A DNA stretch of 64,000 nucleotides from Tetracladium setigerum (Eukaryota > Ascomycota > Leotiomycetes > Helotiales): NCBI GenBank assembly GCA_031472005.1, contig PZJY01000010.1, forward strand, positions 186,001-250,000, given 5' to 3'. A program made the translations under genes and the position numbers. This document shows, piece after piece, positions 49,017-59,258 of this stretch. How positions within the stretch are numbered: the stretch's first letter is position 1; every line of letters begins with the position of its first letter. The notes under the pieces were generated by a model, which had not been told where the DNA came from, did no database searches, and saw only the letters and a list, made by a program, of their open reading frames with translations.

Positions 49017-49706
49017 ATGACCCTCCCACCCGCAATTCACACCTACCACTGTCTCTGCACATCCCTCCTCCTCGCATCAACACACATCCTCAGCACTCTG
49101 CCCCGCCGACAACCCACCACCTCCTCTACAACAGCCAACGAAGCAGGCGACATAATCCTCCCTCTCCCCTCTGCACCTCCTCAATTCTCCCTTCCCTCGT
49201 CTAACTCACACTCAAATCCAAACTCGAACTCAAACTCAAACTCCGACAATGACGACGAGCTCGACGAAAACGACGAAACTAAAAGAAAGAACAAAGGAAA
49301 AGGAAAAGACACAAACTCCCCTCAAAAAGTAACAGAAGACGACGAAACCGCTATGCCTTCAAGCGGCTACACAATCCCAATCTCACTCCAACCGTCTAGT
49401 AAGCCGACTATTATCCGTCGTGAGGATGGCTTCGAGAAGAGGTTATTGTATCGATGTGCGAGATGTAGGGTCGTGGTTGGGTATGAGATTGTTGGCATAG
49501 AGAGTGGAGGAGATGCAATGGATATCGATGGTGAAGCAGATGGTGATGATGATGGAGTGGGAGCGGGAGTGGGACAGGAGAGGTATAAGGGGAAGATTCT
49601 TTATTTACTGCCAGGTGGGATTGTTAGTACGGATGTGATGGCGAGTGGGAAGAAGATTGGAGAGGGCGATGTGGAAATTGGCAGCGCGGTGGGTGTTTTC
49701 GAATGA
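49017..49706 (+). CDS. STEEP1-domain protein
   Basis: 229 aa, no intron. The N-terminus HTYHCLCTSLLLASTHILST followed by LPRR, and the core PTIIRREDGFEKRLLYRCAR followed by CRVVVGYEI, match the STEEP1 (CXorf56/UPF0428) domain, whose two Cys pairs (CLC and CARC) probably bind zinc. Between them is a low-complexity Ser/Asn/Asp/Lys insert. The C-terminal half has another acidic insert and ILYLLPGGIVSTDVM. In animals STEEP1 promotes ER exit of STING. Fungi lack that pathway as known in animals, so the fungal role must be more basic, perhaps ER trafficking or splicing-associated (inference). Confidence 0.8.
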   Translation: MTLPPAIHTYHCLCTSLLLASTHILSTLPRRQPTTSSTTANEAGDIILPLPSAPPQFSLPSSNSHSNPNSNSNSNSDNDDELDENDETKRKNKGKGKDTNSPQKVTEDDETAMPSSGYTIPISLQPSSKPTIIRREDGFEKRLLYRCARCRVVVGYEIVGIESGGDAMDIDGEADGDDDGVGAGVGQERYKGKILYLLPGGIVSTDVMASGKKIGEGDVEIGSAVGVFE

Positions 49707-50162
49707 GTGGGAGGTTTGAATGAATGATAGTTTGGTATTCTGGTTGGTTGGCTGAGGATTCTTTGTTTGTTGGTTGGCTTCGACGACTGCATAGCGATGG
49801 CGTTACATTCCCTTATTCTTGGGATGGGAAAAGATATACCAATTTAAGCATACACAAATTCCTACCTAATTTAGGCATGTCAATGCGCGAATGTCATCTT
49901 AAAAATATTTGGTTGAAAAACACATGCAATTCTGTTACTATCAGACCTTTCCTATCTATGCGATGATCAATCAATATCCACCCACGCCCTGCGAAAGGCC
50001 CAAAAAGTGATTCCATAAAGACGCAGAAACGCCTCCCAATAATAACCCCAGCCCGATCAATCATTCCGTATCATGCCGTAAAGTGTGTCGTACAAGAAAA
50101 GAATACGCCGGGCATCTGTTTCCCCAGTCTCGCCTACGTGGTGATGAGTAATTTTCAGATCC
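49707..50162. other. short convergent intergenic region
   Basis: 3' sequences of two convergent genes; nothing else seen. Confidence 0.5.
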
Positions 50163-50760
50163 TTAGTTGGCGAGAATCGTGCGGACAAGATCTGTAATTA
50201 GAACGGTTAGCTCGTCTCCCTACACAACCGGAGATGATTTAGACAATATAGCGTACCAGTGTAGTTGATCTCGCCCGAACTTGTGTCAACAGCCTTCAGC
50301 AACTCATCCACCTCCTCATCGCTCATCTTCTCTCCCAAATTGGTCAGGATATATCGGAGTTGACCAACACCAATGAATCCCGTCATGTCCTTGTCAAACA
50401 CCTGGAAACCACGGCAGTATTCCTCTGGCTCGCCAGGATCACGGAATCCACCTGGTCTGTTGAGGATCTTGGAGAAGGTCTCGAAATCGACTGTTTTGAT
50501 GGGAGTGCGATCAGCAATTGAACCTTGGAGTAGTGTGTGCAAAATTGGGGAACACTGTACGTACAATCACCACCGATACCTTTTTCCAGGTCGCGGATCT
50601 CGCTCAAAGTTGGGTTTTGCCCACATGCTCGCAACAAATCTCCAAGGGCATCGAGAGCCACACGCTGGTTGCCGCGCTTGTCGAAGAGGGCAAATGCTTC
50701 CTTGTAGTTGGTAGAGGCCTGTGGGTCGTAAGAGGTGTTGTTAGTCGCTGTTGAGGCCAT
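50163..50760 (-). CDS. cdc4: myosin essential light chain, Cdc4-type (EF-hand)
   Basis: 152-aa calmodulin-like light chain of type II myosin, needed for the cytokinetic ring and septation. Exons: 50565-50760, 50257-50490 and 50163-50191 (the last only 29 nt, ending LVRTILAN). N-lobe: YKEAFALFDKRGNQRVALDA, then LGDLLRACGQNPT. Middle: FETFSKILNRPGGFRDPGEP. C-lobe: CRGFQVFDKDMTGFIGVGQL, then RYILTNLGEKMSDEEVDELL. The EF-hand loops are degenerate (DKRGNQRV, DKDMTGFIG), as in essential light chains rather than calmodulin. The layout matches fission-yeast Cdc4 and Aspergillus MlcA. No frame damage. Confidence 0.9.
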
Positions 50761-51632
50761 TTTGATGGAATTCCTCAGTGGTAAAAAGGGGAGAACGCGG
50801 TATTGCTGCTATGAGAAATCCTGCGATAACCAAAAAAGGGGTCTTGAAGCAATGGATGCGGCAATGGGATAGTGTTGGGTTGTGGATGTCTGCAAAGAAG
50901 GAAGAAGAGAAGTAAAGGTCGGAGTAGATGAGTTGCTCTGTTGGACGAACAGACTTTGCCCCATTTCCTCGTGTTTGCCTTCCCCTCCTGGCCTTTGTTG
51001 ATCGATGGCTGAGTGCAAACACTATTTTTCGCTGGCTCGAGACTTCCCGTGCGCCAACGCTGGCAGGGGGAAAAGAAAACGAGCAAAGGCAGAAACACGT
51101 ACCATTGTGAGAGTTAGAGATGTAGAGGTATCAAGAGATATAGAGTGTGGAGTGTAGGAGAAGACGAGAAGGAAACAGCAAGATTGATGTAATGTAGATG
51201 CAGATGTAGATGTAGATGCGTGAGTGAGCGGTCAGTCTGGATGGGATGTGTGAGGGAAGGTATGTGGGGATGTTTAGAGTTGGGAGTGGCCCAGCAACCC
51301 GTGCCAAGATTGGCAGAAAAGCAAAGGCGGTCGGAACGCCAAATCGCGTCTCCTCCAAATAAACACAAACGGAATCTGCCATCCATTTCCTTTTCCCTTT
51401 CCGAGAAAGCCTTGATCCTAAAAAGAATCTACATACCTGAAACTTACATTTCCAAAAATTCTCAAACTTTTCTCTATGGTGGAATCACTATTTTTATTGT
51501 TGACTTAAGACCCCACAGTCCCTGGCGCCATCTCTTGGCTCCTCATTCAGGCCACCAACCTCGCCTACTTCGCCAACCTTGCACAAAGACAACAACACTC
51601 CAACAAATTATTAACACACCCTTCAGGAAAGA
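50761..51632. other. divergent intergenic/promoter region
   Basis: Between the light-chain gene (minus) and F-box-like gene A (plus). It holds AGATGTAGATG-type short repeats near 51195-51225; no gene seen. Confidence 0.45.
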
Positions 51633-52721
51633 ATGACTTATACAACTCTTCCACCTGGTAAGTCCTGATACTCACCACCGAAATACTACCCTTTAACTGC
51701 ATATAAGATGCAGTCAAAGTCGTAGAGTACAACTCCCGGTGCGATTACGAAAGTATCTTCAATTACCTAGTATACTGACTACTTACTAGAAATAATCCTC
51801 TATGTCATCGAATCCCTCGTCCCAATCGACTCCAAGAAGTGCAATCCATTTAGTGCTCGGGATCCTATCACCAAGACTCTGCTTGCCTTGACGCTTACGT
51901 CGAAGCTCACTCACCCCAGTTCCATGCGGCTTCTGTACTCCCGTTGTCTCTCTATCGATCAATATTCACGTGTCGAGCAACTCCTACAATCTCTAGAATC
52001 ACGCAAATATCGTCGAAATCGAGTTTTTTCCTCCGGTATATCTAACGTTCAACAAAGCCCGCACCAGCCCCCAGACTCCCCTCCACAAGACGAAATCCTG
52101 AAATGCTGCACCTCGCTTCATCTCAGCCTCGTGACTATAGTAACTGTAACCCGCCTCCCCAGCATCTGCAGGCTCCTCGAACTCCTCTCTCCCACCCTGA
52201 AATACCTCACCCTCTCCATTCCCAACCTAGCATCTTTTCGCAATTGGAGGGGTGGTGGTGACCACTTTTCTGGCTATCCCGGTGCATGCACATGGCAGCA
52301 GCCGCGAATACTCCGTGTCCTTTCGAATCTCACCTCGCTCGAAGAATTTCGCGATCTCCAAGGCGGTGTATGGATCTTGAATAGGCAAAATTTAACAATG
52401 CCGGACCATATCCCAGCAGCTGATATGGAGGCTTTGTGGCCGAGACTGAAGGTTCTTGAATTTTGTCATGTAAAAGAGATGAGATTGGAATCTTATAGAA
52501 TCTTTTGGACGTGGGTTTTAAGCAGACCATCGCTCGAGAGTGTTTATCTTGCTGGCAACAAAAGCTCGGTTAGAGACATAACAACGGCTAATTTGACTTC
52601 GTTTTGTGAATCTGTTCAGAGGAGGGATTGGAAAGCAGGTGATGGAAGGTTGGAGCTTCTGCTTGATGATTCGAGGGGAGAATCTGCTATTCTTGGCAAA
52701 GGTAGTTGTGAAGTACGATGA
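51633..52721 (+). CDS. F-box-like protein, tandem copy A
   Basis: 318 aa. Exon 1 is only 25 nt (51633-51657, MTYTTLPP then G), intron with GTAAGT donor, exon 2 51790-52721. The N-terminus LPPEIILYVIESLVP looks like the first helix of an F-box, followed by DPITKTLLALTLTSKLTHPS. The rest is leucine-rich without clean LRRs (LLSPTLKYLTLSIPNLASF, LWPRLKVLEFCHVKEMRLES). It is paralogous to the gene at 53047: same intron position and phase, and matching blocks DPITKTLLALT-TSKLT-P and WP-LKVL. F-box proteins are substrate receptors of SCF ubiquitin ligases (family knowledge); the target here is unknown and the F-box assignment rests on the first 45 residues. Confidence 0.68.
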
Positions 52722-53046
52722 TAAGGTTTATATTATGCGTATTGACGTGGTGTTCACCGAGACTCCGTCAATGAATGAATTAATTTATCAAATTTGAGAC
52801 TTTCGAAGGGTCTAAAATCTTTTGGTTCGATGTCTAGATAAGAAGGTTGTGTCACCTCTGTCCTGGCTTCCTTCCATCTCCAGGACCGCTTGAAAGTCTT
52901 GGCACTCGAGCCTTCCAATTCATCTTGTCTTTCCTTTCTGTTCTCTCCTCTCCTCTTCTCTTCTTTTTTCTTTCCCCTCCACTCTCTCAACTACCAAAGA
53001 CACGACATCACCTTCGATCCTCAGCAGTATCGCAGGAGCCAACACA

Positions 53047-54265
53047 ATGGCGCCGCCTGACCTTCCACCCGGTGAGTACCATCAGCAGAGATCTAAACTC
53101 GGTCTGCCTGCACCAAATACATAATCTCACAGTTCTCCCAAATATTCCTCGATTTATCACTGACATATCTTGCAGAAGTAATCTTCCACATCATCGACTC
53201 TCTCCTTCCAGAAGGCGAAATCCCAATCGCTCTTTCTGCCACCGATCCCATCACCAAAACTCTCCTGGCGCTCACTCGCACATCCAAGCTCACTTATCCC
53301 ACTGCTCTCAAGCATTTGTACTCCCACTGCCTTTACATCGACAGCTTGGATCGTCTCTCAGGCGTTACAAAGACTCTTCAGCAATCAATTGAGCAGGAGA
53401 ATCGTGTTCAACAACAACTGGAATACCAAAACTCGAAGACTTGCCGCTACGCTCTTCGTAAACTGCAGCCAATTCAGCTGCCACTTCATGTCCAGCTCTT
53501 GAAGCATGCTAAATCGCTCTATCTTGCACCATTTCCTTCGGGTTACATGGGACTTATGAGCAATCTTGGCCCCGTTCTCAAGCTCCTAGACCTTCTCGCT
53601 CCTGTTCTCAGGCGTCTCGTGCTATCCATCCCACATTATATCTCACCTCGCTCTCGATATGAGTGGGAGAGGTGTAAGCGGATGTTCCCAACTCTCGTAA
53701 AACTTACGTCACTCGAGATATTCTGTGATGTTACCGACAACATGTGGATGTACCAAGCACAAGGTGATACAATCATTGATACTCCAAAAGAACTTATTGC
53801 CTGGACTCATTGGCCAAAACTCAGAGTCCTTGCACTGCGCCAGGCGTCCCCACGTGAGTTTACGTGGACGTGGTGGGATGAAATGGAAAGTCTTGAGAGA
53901 CTAGTACTTACCGAATGCGGCCATATGGATCGGATTGATTTTCAAAAGGCATGGAATAACCGAGGGGCAGCAGAAAGAAGAAAATGCTAGAGCTTATCGT
54001 TGTGGACGTTTTCGGGCACAATCGTGAACCTTTGGGACGAGGAAATTGGAAGGATGAGGATTCGTTGCAGATCAAGCAGGTTTACACTCCGCGGGACGAT
54101 CACATCGTCAAATTCCCCTGGGTAACCGAAGGAATGTTGAGGCGCTCCTATGATTGGGTTGCAAGACGTTTAGTAGAGGGTAAAGAGACCATTGATGAGG
54201 ATATGGTCGCCCAAACTTGGTACGAGGAGTATGCTCGCTATTATTATCACGATTGGGAAGGATGA
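53047..54265 (+). CDS. F-box-like protein, tandem copy B
   Basis: Exon 1 53047-53071 (MAPPDLPP then G, GTGAGT donor), exon 2 from 53176. N-terminus LPPEVIFHIIDSLLPEGEIP, then DPITKTLLALTRTSKLTYPT; later LKLLDLLAPVLRRLVLSIPH and WPKLRVLALRQASPREFTWT. As read, the frame stops at 53988-53990. One base earlier, from the A-run 53981-53984, frame -1 continues (MLELIVVDVFGHNREPLGRG) to 54265 with protein-like composition (RRSYDWVARRLVEGKETIDE). One lost A restores a 371-aa protein; otherwise copy B is truncated after about 279 aa. It is a tandem duplicate of the gene at 51633, same strand, 325 bp downstream. Confidence 0.68.
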
Positions 54266-55008
54266 GGATAAAAGAGACCTTGTATCGGAGGAATTCGGAG
54301 CGGCCTAGCTAATATTTCTTTGTCTTGACTTGTAGCCATGAGCAGAATTCTTATTCGCTAAGAGAAAATCTACTATTAGCTGGGATGAAATAAGAAGAGA
54401 GCGTTCCTTTCATCAATACAAACCTGTATAGTATAAAATATAATGTCTTAATTGTCGGCTGAGCTCGAAAACGTGAACGCTTTTGTCAATTTGTATCGTT
54501 CAAACTGTTCTTTCTCCCGCACCTGAAAATTTGCAAATGCTAGCATTCAGGTATGATGCAGACACCAACTAAACCCTCTGTAGTATTTTCATGATCAAGT
54601 TCATCAAGACTTGAGTCATCGTAAGATCCCGAATCTGCAAATTTACAAACTTGACCGTCCATAAGAAAAATACCTGTTTGCAGCAACATAAAACCCCCAA
54701 AGTTTGTTTCGGCCCTTGCCGCAAAAATGTTTTTATTATTTTTTAAGTTCTAAGGAGTGTAAAGAGTCTCGAGACATATTAAATCATAACCTCATAACCG
54801 TGCATCCATCTATTCTACACCAAATCCCATCCCAAGTCGTATTATGCAAAACCTTCCCAAAAAAAACCCCCATTTTCTTAATATCAACTTTCCCTTCCAT
54901 GCAAAAATCCCATCATCATATCACCCCCTCCCCATTGATCATTGATCTTGATTCTCATTGATGAGATTCTAACATCTATGGTTGGTCATAAACAGAGCCT
55001 TTGCCTGT
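54266..55008. other. convergent intergenic region, no gene seen
   Basis: AT-rich; no coding signal. The short plus-strand frame at 54704-54961 has no motif. Confidence 0.45.
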
Positions 55009-55733
55009 TTACTTGGTGCAAGAGATGCTCACAACCGTTTGAGGAGGACCCAAAGCCCATGTGTTAGCAGCGATGGGAGTGATGTCAGCATCGTGATCTA
55101 CCACGACGATAACGCAATTTGGCAGTCCTTGGAAGGTAGTGTAGATTGTTGAGATGCTGAGGGCATTATCTGATTTTGTGTTGTTAGTCTTGTCTCCAAA
55201 AACAAAAACATTAAAGAGTGTGGGATTGTCTTGACTTGATAACGTTTGGAGAGGGGTTTGGGGAGTTAGGTAAAAGAAGAAAACTTACTGGTAAGATAAA
55301 CCGTCCCATCCAACTTAACATCCAACCCATACTTCGCACCCAAACTCGGATCCGCGCCTTGGAATTCAATATGAACGACCTCCGGAGTAACAGGTGGACT
55401 TGGTCCTCCCTCAGAACACTTCACATTCGTGACAGTCTGAGGCGGTCCGACATTCCACTCATTCGAGGCAATAGCCACCAGAGCAGGTGGGTAATCAACG
55501 GTCTGAAGTGTGCAGGATTGAGCAACGTTGATATCGTTGCTGAGGACAGAGGAGATGGAGAGAACGTTGTTGGTTGGGTGGAAGGAGTTGTCTGCTGGGA
55601 TCGAGATGGTGTAGGATGCGTCGGCGGCGCCTTTGAGTGTTATTGAGACGGTGGCGGCGCGGCGGGCGGTAGGTGCTGCTGTGGTTGTGAGGGCAAGAGA
55701 TGTGCCGATGGTGAGGAGGGAGAGGAAATGCAT
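55009..55733 (-). CDS. secreted protein with duplicated GPPQTV module
   Basis: 201 aa. Exons 55289-55733 and 55009-55169, GTAAGT donor. Signal peptide MHFLSLLTIGTSLALTTTAA, then a possible basic processing site (ARRAA). Two related modules follow: the first with VLSISSVLSNDINVAQSCTL and IASNEWNVGPPQTVTNVKC, the second (exon 2) with ALSISTIYTTFQGLPNCVIV and IAANTWALGPPQTVVSISC. Each has two cysteines, so one disulphide per module is likely. A TATA box lies upstream. I do not recognise a named family; similar small secreted proteins occur in Leotiomycetes (impression, unchecked). Extracellular location is well supported; function unknown. Confidence 0.75.
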
Positions 55734-55881
55734 TTTGGATTATGGTTTGGGTGGTTGGTTTTTGGTGTGGATGAGGAGAGTCTGTTCTTTGTTTGTTTGT
55801 TTGATTTGCTTTGGTAGTGTGAAAGAGATGAGTATGATGAGAATGATGATGAGTTCTTGAGTATGAGGGTGATTACAAGTG

Positions 55882-55889
55882 TTTATATA
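55882..55889 (-). promoter_or_regulatory. TATA box of the GPPQTV-module gene
   Basis: On the minus strand TATATAAA, about 150 bp upstream of the start codon at 55733. Confidence 0.55.
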
Positions 55890-57189
55890 GATACTGAGAG
55901 CATTTAGCCCCATCTTTACATTGCTATTTGAAGGATCACATTTCAGCACTTCAAACGCAAAGACCACCAGATGGGGCTGCACAACACAGAATCTCACGTA
56001 TAATTCCCCGAGAATAGACGATTTGACTTGAATCATCATAGCAGTTTTGCCTTCGCCGAAATATCCGTACACGAGAACATCTCGAGTGCTAGGTACTAAG
56101 CCTAGTCTCGTGATATAAGCGAGGCTCAGCAATAGTAAGCGTAGCTTCAGCTCTCACTGCCATGCTGAGACAAACCAAGAGATTCATGATACTATATGGC
56201 GATTAAAATATATCGTATACGATGTAATCTGAAATGGCTTTTAAATGGGCTATACTGCGAGGAGGATTTGAATGATCACCTGCGAATACGAGTTTTTGAC
56301 ATCTACCAACAAAACTGATTATGATAGCTTGAGAGTATCTTTGACACCCCAAACGAATACATGATATTATAAAAATAAGTCAGAGATGATTTTAAATAGC
56401 GATATACTTCAAAAATGAACATATCTCTTGAGGTAATTGACGACTTGAACATCGAACGCCAAGGCAAATATCAAAAATCATGTCGCACAACCACCACAAA
56501 GGAAAACAGTGCGCGTAAAAAGACCAACAAGATGAGAGCCACTAAGCACGGTATATTTTAGACTGTATGCTATTTTGAGATGCCGGAGGCTTTTCGGTGT
56601 GCCGAGTACCTACTTATGTCGTGTTAGATTTTAGCGTGTGTGGGGAAGGATGAGGCTGTGGACCACCCACCCGTCAGCATGGTCAATACGAAAATCGCGG
56701 GGAAGTAAAAATGATCCTTCCTATCTTTCGATGACGAAAATTTCACGTAGTAAGAATAAAAGCGCGATGGAAGTTTGGCATATGTCTTTGATCAGCCCTA
56801 CAGGAGCTGAGAGGTATAGAAGTTTTCAAGTGATGCCAAGACTTGGGAAGAATCCTGTTAGAGAGATTGATACGTGGGTAACGTTATCTTTCCAAACCAC
56901 ATCATCAACCTGGCCGAAACTAGATAATAAGAGCTAGGCTAACTTCAAGATTGAACCTCGGAATTGATTTCAATCATAGTAGTCAAGCAATGGTTGGTGA
57001 TCACAAGATCAACCTTACATCACTGGTGACTTCGTATTCTGCGGTTCCACCATCACGAACAACACACCGGAATTGTTACAGCACTAATACGAAAGTCGTA
57101 ACTTCATCGAAGCAGTCGCAATCGCTTAAAGGGAAATAAGAGGATGTTGCAGAAGAGAAAGGGTTGGGTCGCGCTTCTACTTTACTTAC
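55890..57189. other. intergenic, no gene supported
   Basis: 1.3 kb of AT-rich sequence with short frames only. It may include degraded downstream parts of the MFS gene, but no second transmembrane segment could be recognised. Confidence 0.4.
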
Positions 57190-57578
57190 TGCAAGCATTT
57201 CTTGTCCCTGCCCAAGTCATCTTCGAGTCCAAAGAGACGTGCATTTCCGATGTTTGTTCGATCGAGGAAACTCAGCCTGTTGGGACGGTCAGTTACTGAA
57301 GTCACAAGCAAGACATAGACAACTACCACCACTACTTAAAGGCAAAGAAGAGCAAAGAAGGGAAGAAGTCGGAAATCTAACTTGCGTAGGAGGCTTCTCA
57401 TGGCGGCTTTGTCATATATTGGAGGTCCAACTCCACCGACTTCAATATTATCCGTCACCACCTTCTCATTGTGGTGTGTAGCTGGTGAAGATATGCCTTT
57501 CAAGGAGCCTCTTCCACTGTCAGTTTGTGGAGTGCCCATGGCGGAGGGTTGTTGAGTTCGAGTACGAAATTGATGCAA
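57190..57578 (-). pseudogene. N-terminal fragment of an MFS (Dal5-like) transporter
   Basis: On the minus strand, a hydrophilic N-terminus is followed by DKAAMRSLLRKLDFRLLPFF and ALLCL. After an intron-like gap come LSFLDRTNIGNARLFGLEDD and LG. This is the TM1 region and signature of anion:cation symporters of the Dal5/allantoate permease type. The first exon runs into TAA at the expected splice point. After the second block a GTAAGT donor appears (near 57188), but no exon carrying TM2 and beyond was found in the next 600 bp. It is therefore a truncated, probably dead gene. Its first Met codons (57578 or 57542) are only 14-50 bp from the Harbinger element, so the insertion lies in its 5' region. 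Confidence 0.65.
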
Positions 57579-57587
57579 GGGGTTGAT

Positions 57588-57591
57588 CTTA
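57588..57591. repeat. target-site duplication, left
   Basis: CTTA directly before the left TIR, identical to 60721-60724. PIF/Harbinger elements normally duplicate a 3-bp TWA, so the true TSD may be TTA, with an extra C at the right end. Confidence 0.7.
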
Positions 57592-57615
57592 GGAGTGTTC
57601 GAGAGGATTAAGGAG
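57592..57615 (+). repeat. Harbinger left terminal inverted repeat
   Basis: 24 bp, exact reverse complement of 60697-60720. Confidence 0.95.
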
Positions 57616-57657
57616 ACCCAATTTAACTGTTATTAGGTTCAGCCAAAATCCACCTCA

Positions 57658-57674
57658 TTAATCCTCTCGAACAC
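57658..57674 (-). repeat. internal inverted copy of the TIR core
   Basis: 17 bp (core GTGTTCGAGAGGATTAA read on the minus strand) exactly complementary to 57595-57611, separated by 46 nt. It continues outward with GGGGG on the minus strand, like a second, slightly different TIR. Confidence 0.9.
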
Positions 57675-57897
57675 CCCCCTGCTATTAATTATGTACCCTG
57701 TTCATGCCAATGCTACTAGTGATGCACTACTCTTATTATAGTTAGCAATTAATGAGCTCTGAGGACCACTTTAATCATTTGTATGTAAGAATCGTTAAGG
57801 AGGGTAGGAGGTCCTGAGAACTTTGCCAAGAGAGCTGGCTTTGAGTACTCAAAATACCCCAAACTCACTCATTACATCCACTTCCACCACTACCATT

Positions 57898-59171
57898 ATG
57901 TCTGACTTTGACTCTCTACTTGATAAATTGGAAGATAATATCTTATCGAATCTTTTGGTCAAATTGGATTCGGTCAGAGATTCCCAGGAGACTACCAAAA
58001 AGCCGTACAACTACCAGTACCCCGCTCAAGAGTGGATCACTAGTATACTGAATTCTGACAACCACCATCGCATCCACCATAATCTCCGCATGCAACCGGC
58101 TACTTTCGTTCATTTAGTGATGAGATTGGGACATTTGGCCTTTCATATACTCCAAATAGAGCAGGTGCGGCGACAGTAGAAGAGAAGTTGTTTCTATATA
58201 TATATATAGTTACAACTGGTTCTTCTATGAGAGAGACTGCCGAGCGCTTTTCTCGATCTCTCTCATCAGTGAGCATGTGAGTTGCTAAATGTTTATTATT
58301 TTAATTATATATATTAATTATACTCAGTTACTTTCATGAGGTTCTTGATGCGATTCTTCAACTCTACCCCACTATGATAAAGCTACCATCAGAGGATACT
58401 GTACAGCCTGAGAGAGTCCGCCTTGATCCAAGATACGGACCTTACTTTAAGGACTGTCTTGGTGCTCTCGATGGCACGCATATTGCTGTACAAATACCAG
58501 TCGCCGAGCAGCCAAAGTATCGAAATCGGAAGGGATATCACTCTCAGAACGTACTTGTAGTATGCAACTTTAATATGCGATTCACGTACGTCTTGGTCGG
58601 CTGGGAGGGATCTGCTCATGATGGCCGAGTACTTGATGAAGCTCAACAAAGTCATGATTTTACTACTCCACCTGGTAAATACTGGCTTGGTGATGCGGGA
58701 TATAGCAATAGCGAATTCGTTCTTGCACCGTATCGAGGGGTTCGATATCATCTCAAAGAGCAAATGCTAGCAGCTCAAAAGCCTCAAAACTCAAAGGAGT
58801 TATTCAATCTACGCCATAGCTCACTCCGGAACGTTATTGAGCGGACTTTTGGAGTGTTAAAGTGGCAGTATAAGATACTACGATCACCGATTACATATCC
58901 TATTGCGCTTCACAGCAAGATAATTATATCTATTATAACATTGTATAACTTTACGCGTGAGTACGAGGGTATATTTGAAGTATCTGACGAGGAGATAGCT
59001 CAATTGGATTCCGATGATATAAATACTCGGCCGGTAGAGCAAGAACAAGAGATATATACTCCCCAAAGCCAGAGTATAGGAGTAAAATATATGAACGATC
59101 TACGAGAACAAATAGCAGCACGGATGTGGGAGGATTATCAGGCACACATTGGAAGAGCTCTTGCTATGTAA
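57898..59171 (+). CDS. Harbinger DDE transposase (DDE_Tnp_4/HARBI1 type)
   Basis: RNase-H-fold transposase that cuts and joins the element ends; nuclear. Exons 57898-58276 and 58328-59171, GTGAGT donor. N-part: helical region (QEWITSILNSDNHHRIHHNL, then TAERFSRSLSSVS). The catalytic triad is visible: first Asp in LGALDGTHIAVQIP, second in YWLGDAGYSN, Glu in RNVIERTFGVLKWQYKILR. All three are present, so the core may be active. The frame breaks at the TTT run 58134-58136. With one more T it reads FGLSYTPNRAGAATVEEKLF into the exon end, giving about 407 aa. The upstream Met at 57823 is an alternative start; 57898 was preferred because MSDFDSLLDKLED begins protein-like sequence. Confidence 0.9.
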
Positions 59172-59258
59172 ATATATCGCGATTTAGCAGTGATTTGGGG
59201 TCGAAATACACGAACGGAATCGAAATATATGCTATAAACGATTTAAGCTACTAAAAAA

